A stretch of 64,000 nt of DNA from Megachile rotundata (Eukaryota > Arthropoda > Insecta > Hymenoptera > Megachilidae). Below, piece after piece: positions 28,209 to 44,072 of this stretch; positions within the stretch are counted from its first letter, which is position 1, and each line of letters opens with the position of its first letter. The notes beneath the pieces are model-generated. The model saw nothing but the letters and a program-made list of their open reading frames with translations, did no database searches and had not been told where the DNA came from. Position numbers and translations under genes: made by a program. The stretch spans positions 930,001 through 994,000 of the forward strand of contig NW_027473345.1 of the NCBI RefSeq assembly GCF_050947335.1, read 5' to 3'.

Positions 28209-29132
28209 CTAATTGTATGCATGCGAATGTATAATTCTGATTGTATGTTTGTGATAATATGATTGCGATTGTATGATTGTGACTGTATGATTGTGATTGT
28301 ATGATTGTGATTGTGTGATTGTGATTGTATGATTGTGATTGTATGATTGTGATTGTTTGATTGTGATTGTATGATTATGATTGCATGATTGCGATTGTGT
28401 GATTGCGATTGTCTGATTGTGAATGTATGATTGTGATTGCATGATTGTGATTCTATGATTGTGATTGTATGATTGTAATTGTATGAATTTGATTGTATGA
28501 TTGTGACTGTATGATTGTGATTGTATGATTGTGATTGTATGATTGTGATTGTACGATTGTGATTCTATGATTGTGATTGTATGATTGTGATTGTATGATT
28601 GCGATTGTATGATTGTGATTGTATAATTGTGATTGTGTGATTGCGTTTGTATGATTGTGATTGTATGATTGTGTTTGTATGATTGCGATTGTGTGATTGT
28701 GATTGTGTGAATGTGATTATATGATTGTGATTGTATGATTGTGATTATATGATTGTGATTGTATGACTGTGATTGTATGATTGTGATTGTATGATTGTGA
28801 TTGCATGATTGTGATTGTGTGATTGTGATTGTATGATTGTGATTGTGTGATTGTGATTGTATGATTGTGATTGTATGATAGTGATTGTGTGATTGTGATT
28901 GTATGATTGTGATTGTATGATTGTGATTGTATGATTGTGATTGTATGATTGTGATTGTATGATTGTGATTGTATGGTAGTGATTGTATGATTGTAATTGT
29001 ATGATTGTGATTGTATGATTGTGATTCTATGATTGTGATTGTATGATTGTAATTGTATGAATGTGATTGTATGATTGTGATTGTATGATTGTGATTGTGT
29101 GATTGCGTTTGTATGATTCTAATTGTATGCAT
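28209..29132. repeat. 924-bp module
   Basis: Same bounds and markers as the other copies. Reads TACGATTGTGATTCTATG where most copies have GTGGTTCTATG, a variant shared with 37733-38656. Confidence 0.85.
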
Positions 29133-29507
29133 GTGAATGTATAATTCTGATTGTATGATTGTGATTGTATGATTGTGATTGTGTGATTGTGATTGTATGA
29201 TTGTGATTGTATGATTGTGATTGTATGATTGTGATTGTGTGATAGTGATTGTGTGATTGTGATTGTATGATTGTGATTGTATGATTGTGATTGTATGATT
29301 GTCATTGTATGATTCTGATTGTAGAATTGTGATTGTATGATTGTGATTGTAAGATTGTAATTGTATGATTGTGATTGTATGATTTTGATTGTATAATTGT
29401 GATTGTACGATAGTGATTGTGTGATTGTGATTGCATGATTGTGATCCTATGATTGTGATTGTATGATTGTAATTGTACGATTGTGATTGTATGATTGTGA
29501 TTGTATG

Positions 29508-29779
29508 ATTCTAGTTGCGTGATTGTGATTGTATGATTGTGAATATATAATTGTATTAGAGTGACAGTTATTGCCGGATTGCTATTGGATAATTCTGATT
29601 GTATGATAGTGATTGTGTGATTGTGATTGTACGTTTGTGATTTGATGATTGTGACTGTATGATTGTAACTGTATGATAGAGATTGCGTAAATGTGATTGT
29701 GATTGCATGATCGTAGTTGTATGATTGTGAATGTATGATTATGATTGCATGTTTGCGATTGTGCGACTGTGAATGTATG
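29508..29779. repeat. Composite 272-bp CCGG/slip block
   Basis: CCGG at 29574 and slip monomer at 29690-29709. The block and about 1.4 kb to its right recur 2,876 bp downstream. Confidence 0.93.
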
Positions 29780-31294
29780 ATTGTGATTGTATGATTGTGA
29801 TTCTATGATTGTGATTGTATGATTGTTATTGTATGAACGTGATTGTATGATTGTGATTGTATGATTGTGATAGTGTGATTGCGTTTGTATGATTCTAATT
29901 GTATGCATGCGAATGTATAATTCTGATTGTATGTTTGTGATAATATGATTGCGATTGTATGATTGTGACTGTATGATTGTGATTGTATGATTGTGATTGT
30001 GTGATTGTGATTGTATGATTGTGATTGTATGATTGTGATTGTTTGATTGTGATTGTATGATTATGATTGCATGATTGCGATTGCGTGATTGCGATTGTCT
30101 GATTGTGAATGTATGATTGTGATTGCATGATTGTGATTCTATGATTGTGATTGTATGATTGTAATTGTATGAATTTGATTGTATGATTGTGACTGTATGA
30201 TTGTGATTGTATGATTGTGATTGTATGATTGTGATTGTATGATTGTGATTGTATGATTGTGATTGTATGATTGTGATTGTATGATTGTGATTGTATGATT
30301 GTGATTGTATGATTGTGATTGTATGATTGTGATTGTATGATTGTGATTGTATGATTGCGATTGCGTGATTGCGATTGTGTGATTGTGACTGTATGATTGT
30401 GATTGCATGATTGTGATTCTATGATTGTGATTGTATGATTGTAATTGTATGAATTTGATTGTATGATTGTGACTGTATGATTGTGATTGTATGATTGTGA
30501 TTGTGTGATTGTGATTGTATGATTGTGATTGTATGATTGTGATTGTATGATTGTGATTGTATGATTGTGATTGTATGATTGTGATTGTATGATTGTGATT
30601 GTATGATTGTGATTGTGTGATTGTGATTGTATGATTGTGATTGTATGATTGTGATTGTATGATTGTGATTGTATGATTGTGATTGTATGATTGTGATTGT
30701 ATGATTGCGATTGTCTGATTGCGATTGTGTGATTGTGACTGTATGATTGTGATTGTATGATTGTGATTCTATGATTGTGATTGTATGATTGTAATTGTAT
30801 GAATTTGATTGTATGATTGTGATTGTATGATTGTGATTGTGTGATTGCGTTTGTATGATTCTAATTGTATGCATGCGAATGTATAATTCTGATTGTATGT
30901 TTGTGATAATATGATTGCGATTGTATGATTCAGATTGTATGATTGTGATTGCATGATTGTGATTCTATGATTGTGATTGTATGATTGTGATTGTATGATA
31001 GTGATTGTATGATTTTGATAGTATGATTGTGATTGTATGATTGTGATTGTATAATTGTGATTGCATGGTTGTGATTGTATGATTGTCATTGTACGATTGT
31101 GGTTGTACGATTGTGATTGTATGATTGTGATTGTATGATTGTGATTGTATGATTGTGATTGTATGATTGTGATTGTATGATTGTGATTGTATGATTGTGA
31201 TTGTATGATTGTGATTGTATGATTGTGATTGTATGATTGTGATTGTATGATTGTGATTGTATGATTGTGATTGTGTGATTGCGTTTGTATGATT

Positions 31295-32190
31295 CTAATT
31301 GTATGCATGCGAATGTATAATTCTGATTGTATGTTTGTGATAATATGATTGCGATTGTATGATTGTGACTGTATGATTGTGATTGTATGACTGTGATTGT
31401 GTGATTGTGATTGTATGATTGTGATTGTATGATTGTGATTGTTTGATTGTGATTGTATGATTATGATTGCATGATTGCGATTGTGTGATTGCGATTGTCT
31501 GATTGTGAATGTATGATTGTGATTGCATGATTGTGATTCTATGATTGTGATTGTATGATTGTAATTGTATGAATTTGATTGTATGATTGTGACTGTATGA
31601 TTGTGATTGTATGATTGTGATTGTATGATTGTGATTGTACGATTGTGGTTCTATGATTGTGATTGTATGATTGTGATTGTATGATTGCGATTGTATGATT
31701 GTGATTGTATAATTGTGATTGTGTGATTGCGTTTGTATGATTGTGATTGTATGATTGTGTTTGTATGATTGCGATTGTGTGATTGTGATTGTGTGAATGT
31801 GATTATATGATTGTGATTGTATGATTGTGATTATATGATTGTGATTGTATGACTGTGATTGTATGATTGTGATTGTATGATTGTGATTGCATGATTGTGA
31901 TTGTGTGATTGTGATTGTATGATTGTGATTGTGTGATTGTGATTGTATGATTGTGATTGTATGATAGTGATTGTGTGATTGTGATTGTATGATTGTGATT
32001 GTATGATTGTGATTGTATGATTGTGATTGTATGATTGTGATTGTATGATTGTGATTGTATGGTAGTGATTGTATGATTGTAATTGTATGATTGTGATTGT
32101 ATGATTGTGATTCTATGATTGTGATTGTATGATTGTGATTGTATGATTGTGATTGTGTGATTGCGTTTGTATGATTCTAATTGTATGCAT
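31295..32190. repeat. 924-bp module, short allele (2 monomers deleted)
   Basis: Same bounds as the 924-bp module but 28 bp shorter. After GATTCTATG the monomers with GTAATTG and AATGTG are missing near 32,130. The same short form occurs at 40833-41728. Confidence 0.85.
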
Positions 32191-32383
32191 GTGAATGTAT
32201 AATTCTGATTGTATGATTGTGATTGTAAGATTGTAATTGTATGATTGTGATTGTATGATTTTGATTGTATAATTGTGATTGTACGATAGTGATTGTGTGA
32301 TTGTGATTGCATGATTGTGATCCTATGATTGTGATTGTATGATTGTAATTGTACGATTGTGATTGTATGATTGTGATTGTATG

Positions 32384-32655
32384 ATTCTAGTTGCGTGATT
32401 GTGATTGTATGATTGTGAATATATAATTGTATTAGAGTGACAGTTATTGCCGGATTGCTATTGGATAATTCTGATTGTATGATAGTGATTGTGTGATTGT
32501 GATTGTACGTTTGTGATTTGATGATTGTGACTGTATGATTGTAACTGTATGATAGAGATTGCGTAAATGTGATTGTGATTGCATGATCGTAGTTGTATGA
32601 TTGTGAATGTATGATTATGATTGCATGTTTGCGATTGTGCGACTGTGAATGTATG
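32384..32655. repeat. Composite 272-bp CCGG/slip block
   Basis: CCGG at 32450 and slip monomer at 32566-32585. Confidence 0.93.
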
Positions 32656-34534
32656 ATTGTGATTGTATGATTGTGATTCTATGATTGTGATTGTATGATT
32701 GTTATTGTATGAACGTGATTGTATGATTGTGATTGTATGATTGTGATAGTGTGATTGCGTTTGTATGATTCTAATTGTATGCATGCGAATGTATAATTCT
32801 GATTGTATGTTTGTGATAATATGATTGCGATTGTATGATTGTGACTGTATGATTGTGATTGTATGATTGTGATTGTGTGATTGTGATTGTATGATTGTGA
32901 TTGTATGATTGTGATTGTTTGATTGTGATTGTATGATTATGATTGCATGATTGCGATTGCGTGATTGCGATTGTCTGATTGTGAATGTATGATTGTGATT
33001 GCATGATTGTGATTCTATGATTGTGATTGTATGATTGTAATTGTATGAATTTGATTGTATGATTGTGACTGTATGATTGTGATTGTATGATTGTGATTGT
33101 ATGATTGTGATTGTATGATTGTGATTGTATGATTGTGATTGTATGATTGTGATTGTATGATTGTGATTGTATGATTGTGATTGTATGATTGTGATTGTAT
33201 GATTGTGATTGTATGATTGTGATTGTATGATTGCGATTGCGTGATTGCGATTGTGTGATTGTGACTGTATGATTGTGATTGCATGATTGTGATTCTATGA
33301 TTGTGATTGTATGATTGTAATTGTATGAATTTGATTGTATGATTGTGACTGTATGATTGTGATTGTATGATTGTGATTGTGTGATTGTGATTGTATGATT
33401 GTGATTGTATGATTGTGATTGTATGATTGTGATTGTATGATTGTGATTGTATGATTGTGATTGTATGATTGTGATTGTATGATTGTGATTGTGTGATTGT
33501 GATTGTATGATTGTGATTGTATGATTGTGATTGTATGATTGTGATTGTATGATTGTGATTGTATGATTGTGATTGTATGATTGCGATTGTCTGATTGCGA
33601 TTGTGTGATTGTGACTGTATGATTGTGATTGTATGATTGTGATTCTATGATTGTGATTGTATGATTGTAATTGTATGAATTTGATTGTATGATTGTGATT
33701 GTATGATTGTGATTGTGTGATTGCGTTTGTATGATTCTAATTGTATGCATGCGAATGTATAATTCTGATTGTATGTTTGTGATAATATGATTGCGATTGT
33801 ATGATTCAGATTGTATGATTGTGATTGCATGATTGTGATTCTATGATTGTGATTGTATGATTGTGATTGTATGATAGTGATTGTATGATTTTGATAGTAT
33901 GATTGTGATTGTATGATTGTGATTGTATGATTGTGATTGTATGATTGTGATTGTATGATTGTGATTGTATGATTGTGATTGTATGATTGTGATTGTATGA
34001 TTGTGATTGTATGATTGTGATTGTATGATTGCGATTGTCTGATTGCGATTGTGTGATTGTGACTGTATGATTGTGATTGTATGATTGTGATTCTATGATT
34101 GTGATTGTATGATTGTAATTGTATGAATGTGATTGTATGATTGTGATTGTATGATTGTGATTGTGTGATTGTGATAGTGTGATTGTGATTGTGTGATTGT
34201 GATTGTATGATTGTGATTGTATGATTGTGATTGTATGACTGTGATTGTATGATTGTGATTGTATAATTGTGATTGTATAATTGTGATTGCATGGTTGTGA
34301 TTGTATGATTGTCATTGTACGATTGTGGTTGTACGATTGTGATTGTATGATTGTGATTGTATGATTGTGATTGTATGATTGTGATTGTATGATTGTGATT
34401 GTATGATTGTGATTGTATGATTGTGATTGTATGATTGTGATTGTATGATTGTGATTGTATGATTGTGATTGTATGATTGTGATTGTATGATTGTGATTGT
34501 ATGATTGTGATTGTGTGATTGCGTTTGTATGATT

Positions 34535-35458
34535 CTAATTGTATGCATGCGAAAGTATAATTCTGATTGTATGTTTGTGATAATATGATTGCGATTGTAT
34601 GATTGTGACTGTATGATTGTGATTGTATGATTGTGATTGTGTGATTGTGATTGTATGATTGTGATTGTATGATTGTGATTGTTTGATTGTGATTGTATGA
34701 TTATGATTGCATGATTGCGATTGTGTGATTGCGATTGTCTGATTGTGAATGTATGATTGTGATTGCATGATTGTGATTCTATGATTGTGATTGTATGATT
34801 GTAATTGTATGAATTTGATTGTATGATTGTGACTGTATGATTGTGATTGTATGATTGTGATTGTATGATTGTGATTGTACGATTGTGGTTCTATGATTGT
34901 GATTGTATGATTGTGATTGTATGATTGCGATTGTATGATTGTGATTGTATAATTGTGATTGTGTGATTGCGTTTGTATGATTGTGATTGTATGATTGTGT
35001 TTGTATGATTGCGATTGTGTGATTGTGATTGTGTGAATGTGATTATATGATTGTGATTGTATGATTGTGATTATATGATTGTGATTGTATGACTGTGATT
35101 GTATGATTGTGATTGTATGATTGTGATTGCATGATTGTGATTGTGTGATTGTGATTGTATGATTGTGATTGTGTGATTGTGATTGTATGATTGTGATTGT
35201 ATGATAGTGATTGTGTGATTGTGATTGTATGATTGTGATTGTATGATTGTGATTGTATGATTGTGATCGTATGATTGTGATTGTATGATTGTGATTGTAT
35301 GGTAGTGATTGTATGATTGTAATTGTATGATTGTGATTGTATGATTGTGATTCTATGATTGTGATTGTATGATTGTAATTGTATGAATGTGATTGTATGA
35401 TTGTGATTGTATGATTGTGATTGTGTGATTGCGTTTGTATGATTCTAATTGTATGCAT
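34535..35458. repeat. 924-bp module
   Basis: Begins with ATGCATGCGAAAGTATA, a change (GAAAG for GAATG) shared only with 44073-44996. This shows that the two copies descend from one another. Confidence 0.87.
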
Positions 35459-35833
35459 GTGAATGTATAATTCTGATTGTATGATTGTGATTGTATGATT
35501 GTGATTGTGTGATTGTGATTGTATGATTGTGATTGTATGATTGTGATTGTATGATTGTGATTGTATGATAGTGATTGTGTGATTGTGATTGTATGATTGT
35601 GATTGTATGATTGTGATTGTATGATTGTCATTGTATGATTCTGATTGTAGAATTGTGATTGTATGATTGTGATTGTAAGATTGTAATTGTATGATTGTGA
35701 TTGTATGATTTTGATTGTATAATTGTGATTGTACGATAGTGATTGTGTGATTGTGATTGCATGATTGTGATCCTATGATTGTGATTGTATGATTGTAATT
35801 GTACGATTGTGATTGTATGATTGTGATTGTATG

Positions 35834-36105
35834 ATTCTAGTTGCGTGATTGTGATTGTATGATTGTGAATATATAATTGTATTAGAGTGACAGTTATTGC
35901 CGGATTGCTATTGGATAATTCTGATTGTATGATAGTGATTGTGTGATTGTGATTGTACGTTTGTGATTTGATGATTGTGACTGTATGATTGTAACTGTAT
36001 GATAGAGATTGCGTAAATGTGATTGTGATTGCATGATCGTAGTTGTATGATTGTGAATGTATGATTATGATTGCATGTTTGCGATTGTGCGACTGTGAAT
36101 GTATG
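35834..36105. repeat. Composite 272-bp CCGG/slip block
   Basis: CCGG at 35900 and slip monomer at 36016-36035. Followed by the 336-bp duplicated allele (GCCTG at 36325 and 36661). Confidence 0.93.
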
Positions 36106-37057
36106 ATTGTGATTGTATGATTGTGATTCTATGATTGTGATTGTATGATTGTTATTGTATGAACGTGATTGTATGATTGTGATTGTATGATTGTGATAGT
36201 GTGATTGCGTTTGTATGATTCTAATTGTATGCATGTGAATGTATAATTCTGATTGTATGTTTGTGATAATATGATTGCGATTGCATGATTGAGACTGTAT
36301 GATTGTGATTGTATGATTGCGATTGCCTGATTGCGATTGTGTGATTGTGACTGTATGATTGTGATTGTATGACTGTGATTGTATGATGGTGATTGTGTGA
36401 TTGCGTTTGGATGATTCTAATTGTATGCATGTGAATGTATAATTCTGATTGTATGTTTGTGATAATATGATTGCGATTGTATGATTGTTACTGTATGATT
36501 GTGATTGTATGATTGCGATTGTGTGATTGCGAATGTATGATTGTGATTGTATGATTGTGATTCTATGATTGCGAATGTATGATTGTGATTGTATGATTGT
36601 GATTCTATGATTGTGATTGTATGATTGTGATTGTATGATTGTGATTGTATGATTGCGATTGCCTGATTGCGATTGTGTGATTGTGACTGTATGATTGTGA
36701 TTGTATGACTGTGATTGTATGATGGTGATTGTGTGATTGCGTTTGGATGATTCTAATTGTATGCATGTGAATGTATAATTCTGATTGTATGTTTGTGATA
36801 ATATGATTGCGATTGTATGATTGTTACTGTATGATTGTGATTGTATGATTGTGATTGTATGATTGTGTTTGTATGATTGCGATTGTATGATTGTGATTGT
36901 ATGATTGTGATTGTATGATTGTGATTGCATGATTGTGATTGTGTGATTGTGATTGTACGATTGTGGTTCTATGATTGTAATTGTATGATTGTTTTTGTAT
37001 AATTGTGATTGTATGATTGTGATTGTATGATTGTGATTGTATGATTGTGACTGTATG

Positions 37058-37239
37058 ATTGTGATTGTACGATTGTGATTGTACGATTGTGATTGTACGA
37101 TTGTGATTGTGTGATTGCGTTTGTATGATTCTAATTGTATGCATGTGAATGTATAATTCTGATTGTATGTTTGCGATAATATGATTGCGATTGTATGATT
37201 GAGATTGTATGATTGAGATTGTACGATTGTGGTTCTATG
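37058..37239. repeat. 182-bp TACG-triplet block
   Basis: TTTGCGATAA at 37170. Confidence 0.9.
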
Positions 37240-37732
37240 ATTGTGATTGTATGATTGTGATTGTATGATTGCGATTGTATGATTGTGATTGTATGATTGT
37301 GATTGTGTGATTGTGATTGTATGACTGTGATTGTATGATTGTGATTGTGTGATTGTGATTGTATGATTGTGATTGTATGATTGTGATCGTATGATTGTGA
37401 TTGCATGATTGTGATTGTATGATTGTGACTCTATGATTGTGATTGTATGATTGTGATTGTATGATTGTGATTGTATGATTGTGATTGTATGGTAGTGATT
37501 GTATGATTGTGATTGTACGATAGTAATTGTGTGATTGTGATTGCATGATTGTGATCCTATGATTGTGATTGTATGATTGTAATTGTACGATTGTGATTGT
37601 ATGATTGTGATTGTATGACTGTGATTGTATGATTGTGATTGTATGATTGTGATTGTATGATTGTGATTGTATGATTGTGATTGTATGATTGTGATTGTAT
37701 GATTGTGATTGTGTGATTGCGTTTGTATGATT

Positions 37733-38656
37733 CTAATTGTATGCATGCGAATGTATAATTCTGATTGTATGTTTGTGATAATATGATTGCGATTGTATGA
37801 TTGTGACTGTATGATTGTGATTGTATGATTGTGATTGTGTGATTGTGATTGTATGATTGTGATTGTATGATTGTGATTGTTTGATTGTGATTGTATGATT
37901 ATGATTGCATGATTGCGATTGTGTGATTGCGATTGTCTGATTGTGAATGTATGATTGTGATTGCATGATTGTGATTCTATGATTGTGATTGTATGATTGT
38001 AATTGTATGAATTTGATTGTATGATTGTGACTGTATGATTGTGATTGTATGATTGTGATTGTATGATTGTGATTGTACGATTGTGATTCTATGATTGTGA
38101 TTGTATGATTGTGATTGTATGATTGCGATTGTATGATTGTGATTGTATAATTGTGATTGTGTGATTGCGTTTGTATGATTGTGATTGTATGATTGTGTTT
38201 GTATGATTGCGATTGTGTGATTGTGATTGTGTGAATGTGATTATATGATTGTGATTGTATGATTGTGATTATATGATTGTGATTGTATGACTGTGATTGT
38301 ATGATTGTGATTGTATGATTGTGATTGCATGATTGTGATTGTGTGATTGTGATTGTATGATTGTGATTGTGTGATTGTGATTGTATGATTGTGATTGTAT
38401 GATAGTGATTGTGTGATTGTGATTGTATGATTGTGATTGTATGATTGTGATTGTATGATTGTGATTGTATGATTGTGATTGTATGATTGTGATTGTATGG
38501 TAGTGATTGTATGATTGTAATTGTATGATTGTGATTGTATGATTGTGATTCTATGATTGTGATTGTATGATTGTAATTGTATGAATGTGATTGTATGATT
38601 GTGATTGTATGATTGTGATTGTGTGATTGCGTTTGTATGATTCTAATTGTATGCAT
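37733..38656. repeat. 924-bp module
   Basis: Copy of 28209-29132 at an offset of 9,524 bp. Confidence 0.85.
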
Positions 38657-39031
38657 GTGAATGTATAATTCTGATTGTATGATTGTGATTGTATGATTGT
38701 GATTGTGTGATTGTGATTGTATGATTGTGATTGTATGATTGTGATTGTATGATTGTGATTGTATGATAGTGATTGTGTGATTGTGATTGTATGATTGTGA
38801 TTGTATGATTGTGATTGTATGATTGTCATTGTATGATTCTGATTGTAGAATTGTGATTGTATGATTGTGATTGTAAGATTGTAATTGTATGATTGTGATT
38901 GTATGATTTTGATTGTATAATTGTGATTGTACGATAGTGATTGTGTGATTGTGATTGCATGATTGTGATCCTATGATTGTGATTGTATGATTGTAATTGT
39001 ACGATTGTGATTGTATGATTGTGATTGTATG

Positions 39032-39303
39032 ATTCTAGTTGCGTGATTGTGATTGTATGATTGTGAATATATAATTGTATTAGAGTGACAGTTATTGCCG
39101 GATTGCTATTGGATAATTCTGATTGTATGATAGTGATTGTGTGATTGTGATTGTACGTTTGTGATTTGATGATTGTGACTGTATGATTGTAACTGTATGA
39201 TAGAGATTGCGTAAATGTGATTGTGATTGCATGATCGTAGTTGTATGATTGTGAATGTATGATTATGATTGCATGTTTGCGATTGTGCGACTGTGAATGT
39301 ATG
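39032..39303. repeat. Composite 272-bp CCGG/slip block
   Basis: CCGG at 39098 and slip monomer at 39214-39233. Confidence 0.93.
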
Positions 39304-40832
39304 ATTGTGATTGTATGATTGTGATTCTATGATTGTGATTGTATGATTGTTATTGTATGAACGTGATTGTATGATTGTGATTGTATGATTGTGATAGTGT
39401 GATTGCGTTTGTATGATTCTAATTGTATGCATGCGAATGTATAATTCTGATTGTATGTTTGTGATAATATGATTGCGATTGTATGATTGTGACTGTATGA
39501 TTGTGATTGTATGATTGTGATTGTGTGATTGTGATTGTATGATTGTGATTGTATGATTGTGATTGTTTGATTGTGATTGTATGATTATGATTGCATGATT
39601 GCGATTGCGTGATTGCGATTGTCTGATTGTGAATGTATGATTGTGATTGCATGATTGTGATTCTATGATTGTGATTGTATGATTGTAATTGTATGAATTT
39701 GATTGTATGATTGTGACTGTATGATTGTGATTGTATGATTGTGATTGTATGATTGTGATTGTATGATTGTGATTGTATGATTGTGATTGTATGATTGTGA
39801 TTGTATGATTGTGATTGTATGATTGTGATTATATGATTGTGATTGTATGATTGTGATTGTATGATTGTGATTGTATGATTGCGATTGCGTGATTGCGATT
39901 GTGTGATTGTGACTGTATGATTGTGATTGCATGATTGTGATTCTATGATTGTGATTGTATGATTGTAATTGTATGAATTTGATTGTATGATTGTGACTGT
40001 ATGATTGTGATTGTATGATTGTGATTGTGTGATTGTGATTGTATGATTGTGATTGTATGATTGTGATTGTATGATTGTGATTGTATGATTGTGATTGTAT
40101 GATTGTGATTGTATGATTGTGATTGTATGATTGTGATTGTGTGATTGTGATTGTATGATTGTGATTGTATGATTGTGATTGTATGATTGTGATTGTATGA
40201 TTGTGATTGTATGATTGTGATTGTATGATTGCGATTGTCTGATTGCGATTGTGTGATTGTGACTGTATGATTGTGATTGTATGATTGTGATTCTATGATT
40301 GTGATTGTATGATTGTAATTGTATGAATTTGATTGTATGATTGTGATTGTATGATTGTGATTGTGTGATTGCGTTTGTATGATTCTAATTGTATGCATGC
40401 GAATGTATAATTCTGATTGTATGTTTGTGATAATATGATTGCGATTGTATGATTCAGATTGTATGATTGTGATTGCATGATTGTGATTCTATGATTGTGA
40501 TTGTATGATTGTGATTGTATGATAGTGATTGTATGATTTTGATAGTATGATTGTGATTGTATGATTGTGATTGTATAATTGTGATTGCATGGTTGTGATT
40601 GTATGATTGTCATTGTACGATTGTGGTTGTACGATTGTGATTGTATGATTGTGATTGTATGATTGTGATTGTATGATTGTGATTGTATGATTGTGATTGT
40701 ATGATTGTGATTGTATGATTGTGATTGTATGATTGTGATTGTATGATTGTGATTGTATGATTGTGATTGTATGATTGTGATTGTATGATTGTGATTGTAT
40801 GATTGTGATTGTGTGATTGCGTTTGTATGATT

Positions 40833-41728
40833 CTAATTGTATGCATGCGAATGTATAATTCTGATTGTATGTTTGTGATAATATGATTGCGATTGTATGA
40901 TTGTGACTGTATGATTGTGATTGTATGACTGTGATTGTGTGATTGTGATTGTATGATTGTGATTGTATGATTGTGATTGTTTGATTGTGATTGTATGATT
41001 ATGATTGCATGATTGCGATTGTGTGATTGCGATTGTCTGATTGTGAATGTATGATTGTGATTGCATGATTGTGATTCTATGATTGTGATTGTATGATTGT
41101 AATTGTATGAATTTGATTGTATGATTGTGACTGTATGATTGTGATTGTATGATTGTGATTGTATGATTGTGATTGTACGATTGTGGTTCTATGATTGTGA
41201 TTGTATGATTGTGATTGTATGATTGCGATTGTATGATTGTGATTGTATAATTGTGATTGTGTGATTGCGTTTGTATGATTGTGATTGTATGATTGTGTTT
41301 GTATGATTGCGATTGTGTGATTGTGATTGTGTGAATGTGATTATATGATTGTGATTGTATGATTGTGATTATATGATTGTGATTGTATGACTGTGATTGT
41401 ATGATTGTGATTGTATGATTGTGATTGCATGATTGTGATTGTGTGATTGTGATTGTATGATTGTGATTGTGTGATTGTGATTGTATGATTGTGATTGTAT
41501 GATAGTGATTGTGTGATTGTGATTGTATGATTGTGATTGTATGATTGTGATTGTATGATTGTGATTGTATGATTGTGATTGTATGATTGTGATTGTATGG
41601 TAGTGATTGTATGATTGTAATTGTATGATTGTGATTGTATGATTGTGATTCTATGATTGTGATTGTATGATTGTGATTGTATGATTGTGATTGTGTGATT
41701 GCGTTTGTATGATTCTAATTGTATGCAT
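40833..41728. repeat. 924-bp module, short allele
   Basis: Same 28-bp deletion as 31295-32190, at an offset of 9,538 bp. Confidence 0.85.
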
Positions 41729-41921
41729 GTGAATGTATAATTCTGATTGTATGATTGTGATTGTAAGATTGTAATTGTATGATTGTGATTGTATGATTTT
41801 GATTGTATAATTGTGATTGTACGATAGTGATTGTGTGATTGTGATTGCATGATTGTGATCCTATGATTGTGATTGTATGATTGTAATTGTACGATTGTGA
41901 TTGTATGATTGTGATTGTATG

Positions 41922-42193
41922 ATTCTAGTTGCGTGATTGTGATTGTATGATTGTGAATATATAATTGTATTAGAGTGACAGTTATTGCCGGATTGCTATT
42001 GGATAATTCTGATTGTATGATAGTGATTGTGTGATTGTGATTGTACGTTTGTGATTTGATGATTGTGACTGTATGATTGTAACTGTATGATAGAGATTGC
42101 GTAAATGTGATTGTGATTGCATGATCGTAGTTGTATGATTGTGAATGTATGATTATGATTGCATGTTTGCGATTGTGCGACTGTGAATGTATG
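41922..42193. repeat. Composite 272-bp CCGG/slip block
   Basis: CCGG at 41988 and slip monomer at 42104-42123. Confidence 0.93.
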
Positions 42194-44072
42194 ATTGTGA
42201 TTGTATGATTGTGATTCTATGATTGTGATTGTATGATTGTTATTGTATGAACGTGATTGTATGATTGTGATTGTATGATTGTGATAGTGTGATTGCGTTT
42301 GTATGATTCTAATTGTATGCATGCGAATGTATAATTCTGATTGTATGTTTGTGATAATATGATTGCGATTGTATGATTGTGACTGTATGATTGTGATTGT
42401 ATGATTGTGATTGTGTGATTGTGATTGTATGATTGTGATTGTATGATTGTGATTGTTTGATTGTGATTGTATGATTATGATTGCATGATTGCGATTGCGT
42501 GATTGCGATTGTCTGATTGTGAATGTATGATTGTGATTGCATGATTGTGATTCTATGATTGTGATTGTATGATTGTAATTGTATGAATTTGATTGTATGA
42601 TTGTGACTGTATGATTGTGATTGTATGATTGTGATTGTATGATTGTGATTGTATGATTGTGATTGTATGATTGTGATTGTATGATTGTGATTGTATGATT
42701 GTGATTGTATGATTGTGATTGTATGATTGTGATTGTATGATTGTGATTGTATGATTGTGATTGTATGATTGCGATTGCGTGATTGCGATTGTGTGATTGT
42801 GACTGTATGATTGTGATTGCATGATTGTGATTCTATGATTGTGATTGTATGATTGTAATTGTATGAATTTGATTGTATGATTGTGACTGTATGATTGTGA
42901 TTGTATGATTGTGATTGTGTGATTGTGATTGTATGATTGTGATTGTATGATTGTGATTGTATGATTGTGATTGTATGATTGTGATTGTATGATTGTGATT
43001 GTATGATTGTGATTGTATGATTGTGATTGTGTGATTGTGATTGTATGATTGTGATTGTATGATTGTGATTGTATGATTGTGATTGTATGATTGTGATTGT
43101 ATGATTGTGATTGTATGATTGCGATTGTCTGATTGCGATTGTGTGATTGTGACTGTATGATTGTGATTGTATGATTGTGATTCTATGATTGTGATTGTAT
43201 GATTGTAATTGTATGAATTTGATTGTATGATTGTGATTGTATGATTGTGATTGTGTGATTGCGTTTGTATGATTCTAATTGTATGCATGCGAATGTATAA
43301 TTCTGATTGTATGTTTGTGATAATATGATTGCGATTGTATGATTCAGATTGTATGATTGTGATTGCATGATTGTGATTCTATGATTGTGATTGTATGATT
43401 GTGATTGTATGATAGTGATTGTATGATTTTGATAGTATGATTGTGATTGTATGATTGTGATTGTATGATTGTGATTGTATGATTGTGATTGTATGATTGT
43501 GATTGTATGATTGTGATTGTATGATTGTGATTGTATGATTGTGATTGTATGATTGTGATTGTATGATTGCGATTGTCTGATTGCGATTGTGTGATTGTGA
43601 CTGTATGATTGTGATTGTATGATTGTGATTCTATGATTGTGATTGTATGATTGTAATTGTATGAATGTGATTGTATGATTGTGATTGTATGATTGTGATT
43701 GTGTGATTGTGATAGTGTGATTGTGATTGTGTGATTGTGATTGTATGATTGTGATTGTATGATTGTGATTGTATGACTGTGATTGTATGATTGTGATTGT
43801 ATAATTGTGATTGTATAATTGTGATTGCATGGTTGTGATTGTATGATTGTCATTGTACGATTGTGGTTGTACGATTGTGATTGTATGATTGTGATTGTAT
43901 GATTGTGATTGTATGATTGTGATTGTATGATTGTGATTGTATGATTGTGATTGTATGATTGTGATTGTATGATTGTGATTGTATGATTGTGATTGTATGA
44001 TTGTGATTGTATGATTGTGATTGTATGATTGTGATTGTATGATTGTGATTGTGTGATTGCGTTTGTATGATT

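Larger units (their letters stand above)
24096..29487. repeat. Segmental duplication B, copy 2
   Basis: Partner of about 13,800-19,220. It carries the single-base deletion near 24,683. Substitutions such as GTATAATTG for GTATCATTG accumulate toward the right end, which suggests exchange with neighbouring modules there. Confidence 0.85.
28110..37640. repeat. 9.53-kb tandem duplication, copy 1
   Basis: Landmarks recur 9,524 bp downstream up to about 31.1 kb and 9,538 bp downstream after that. The 14-bp change lies in a run of consensus monomers: 11 at 31110-31263 against 12 at 40634-40801. Internally the unit holds three 272-bp blocks starting at 29508, 32384 and 35834. The left edge lies somewhere in a pure consensus run at 28038-28177, so it cannot be fixed to the base. 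Confidence 0.92.
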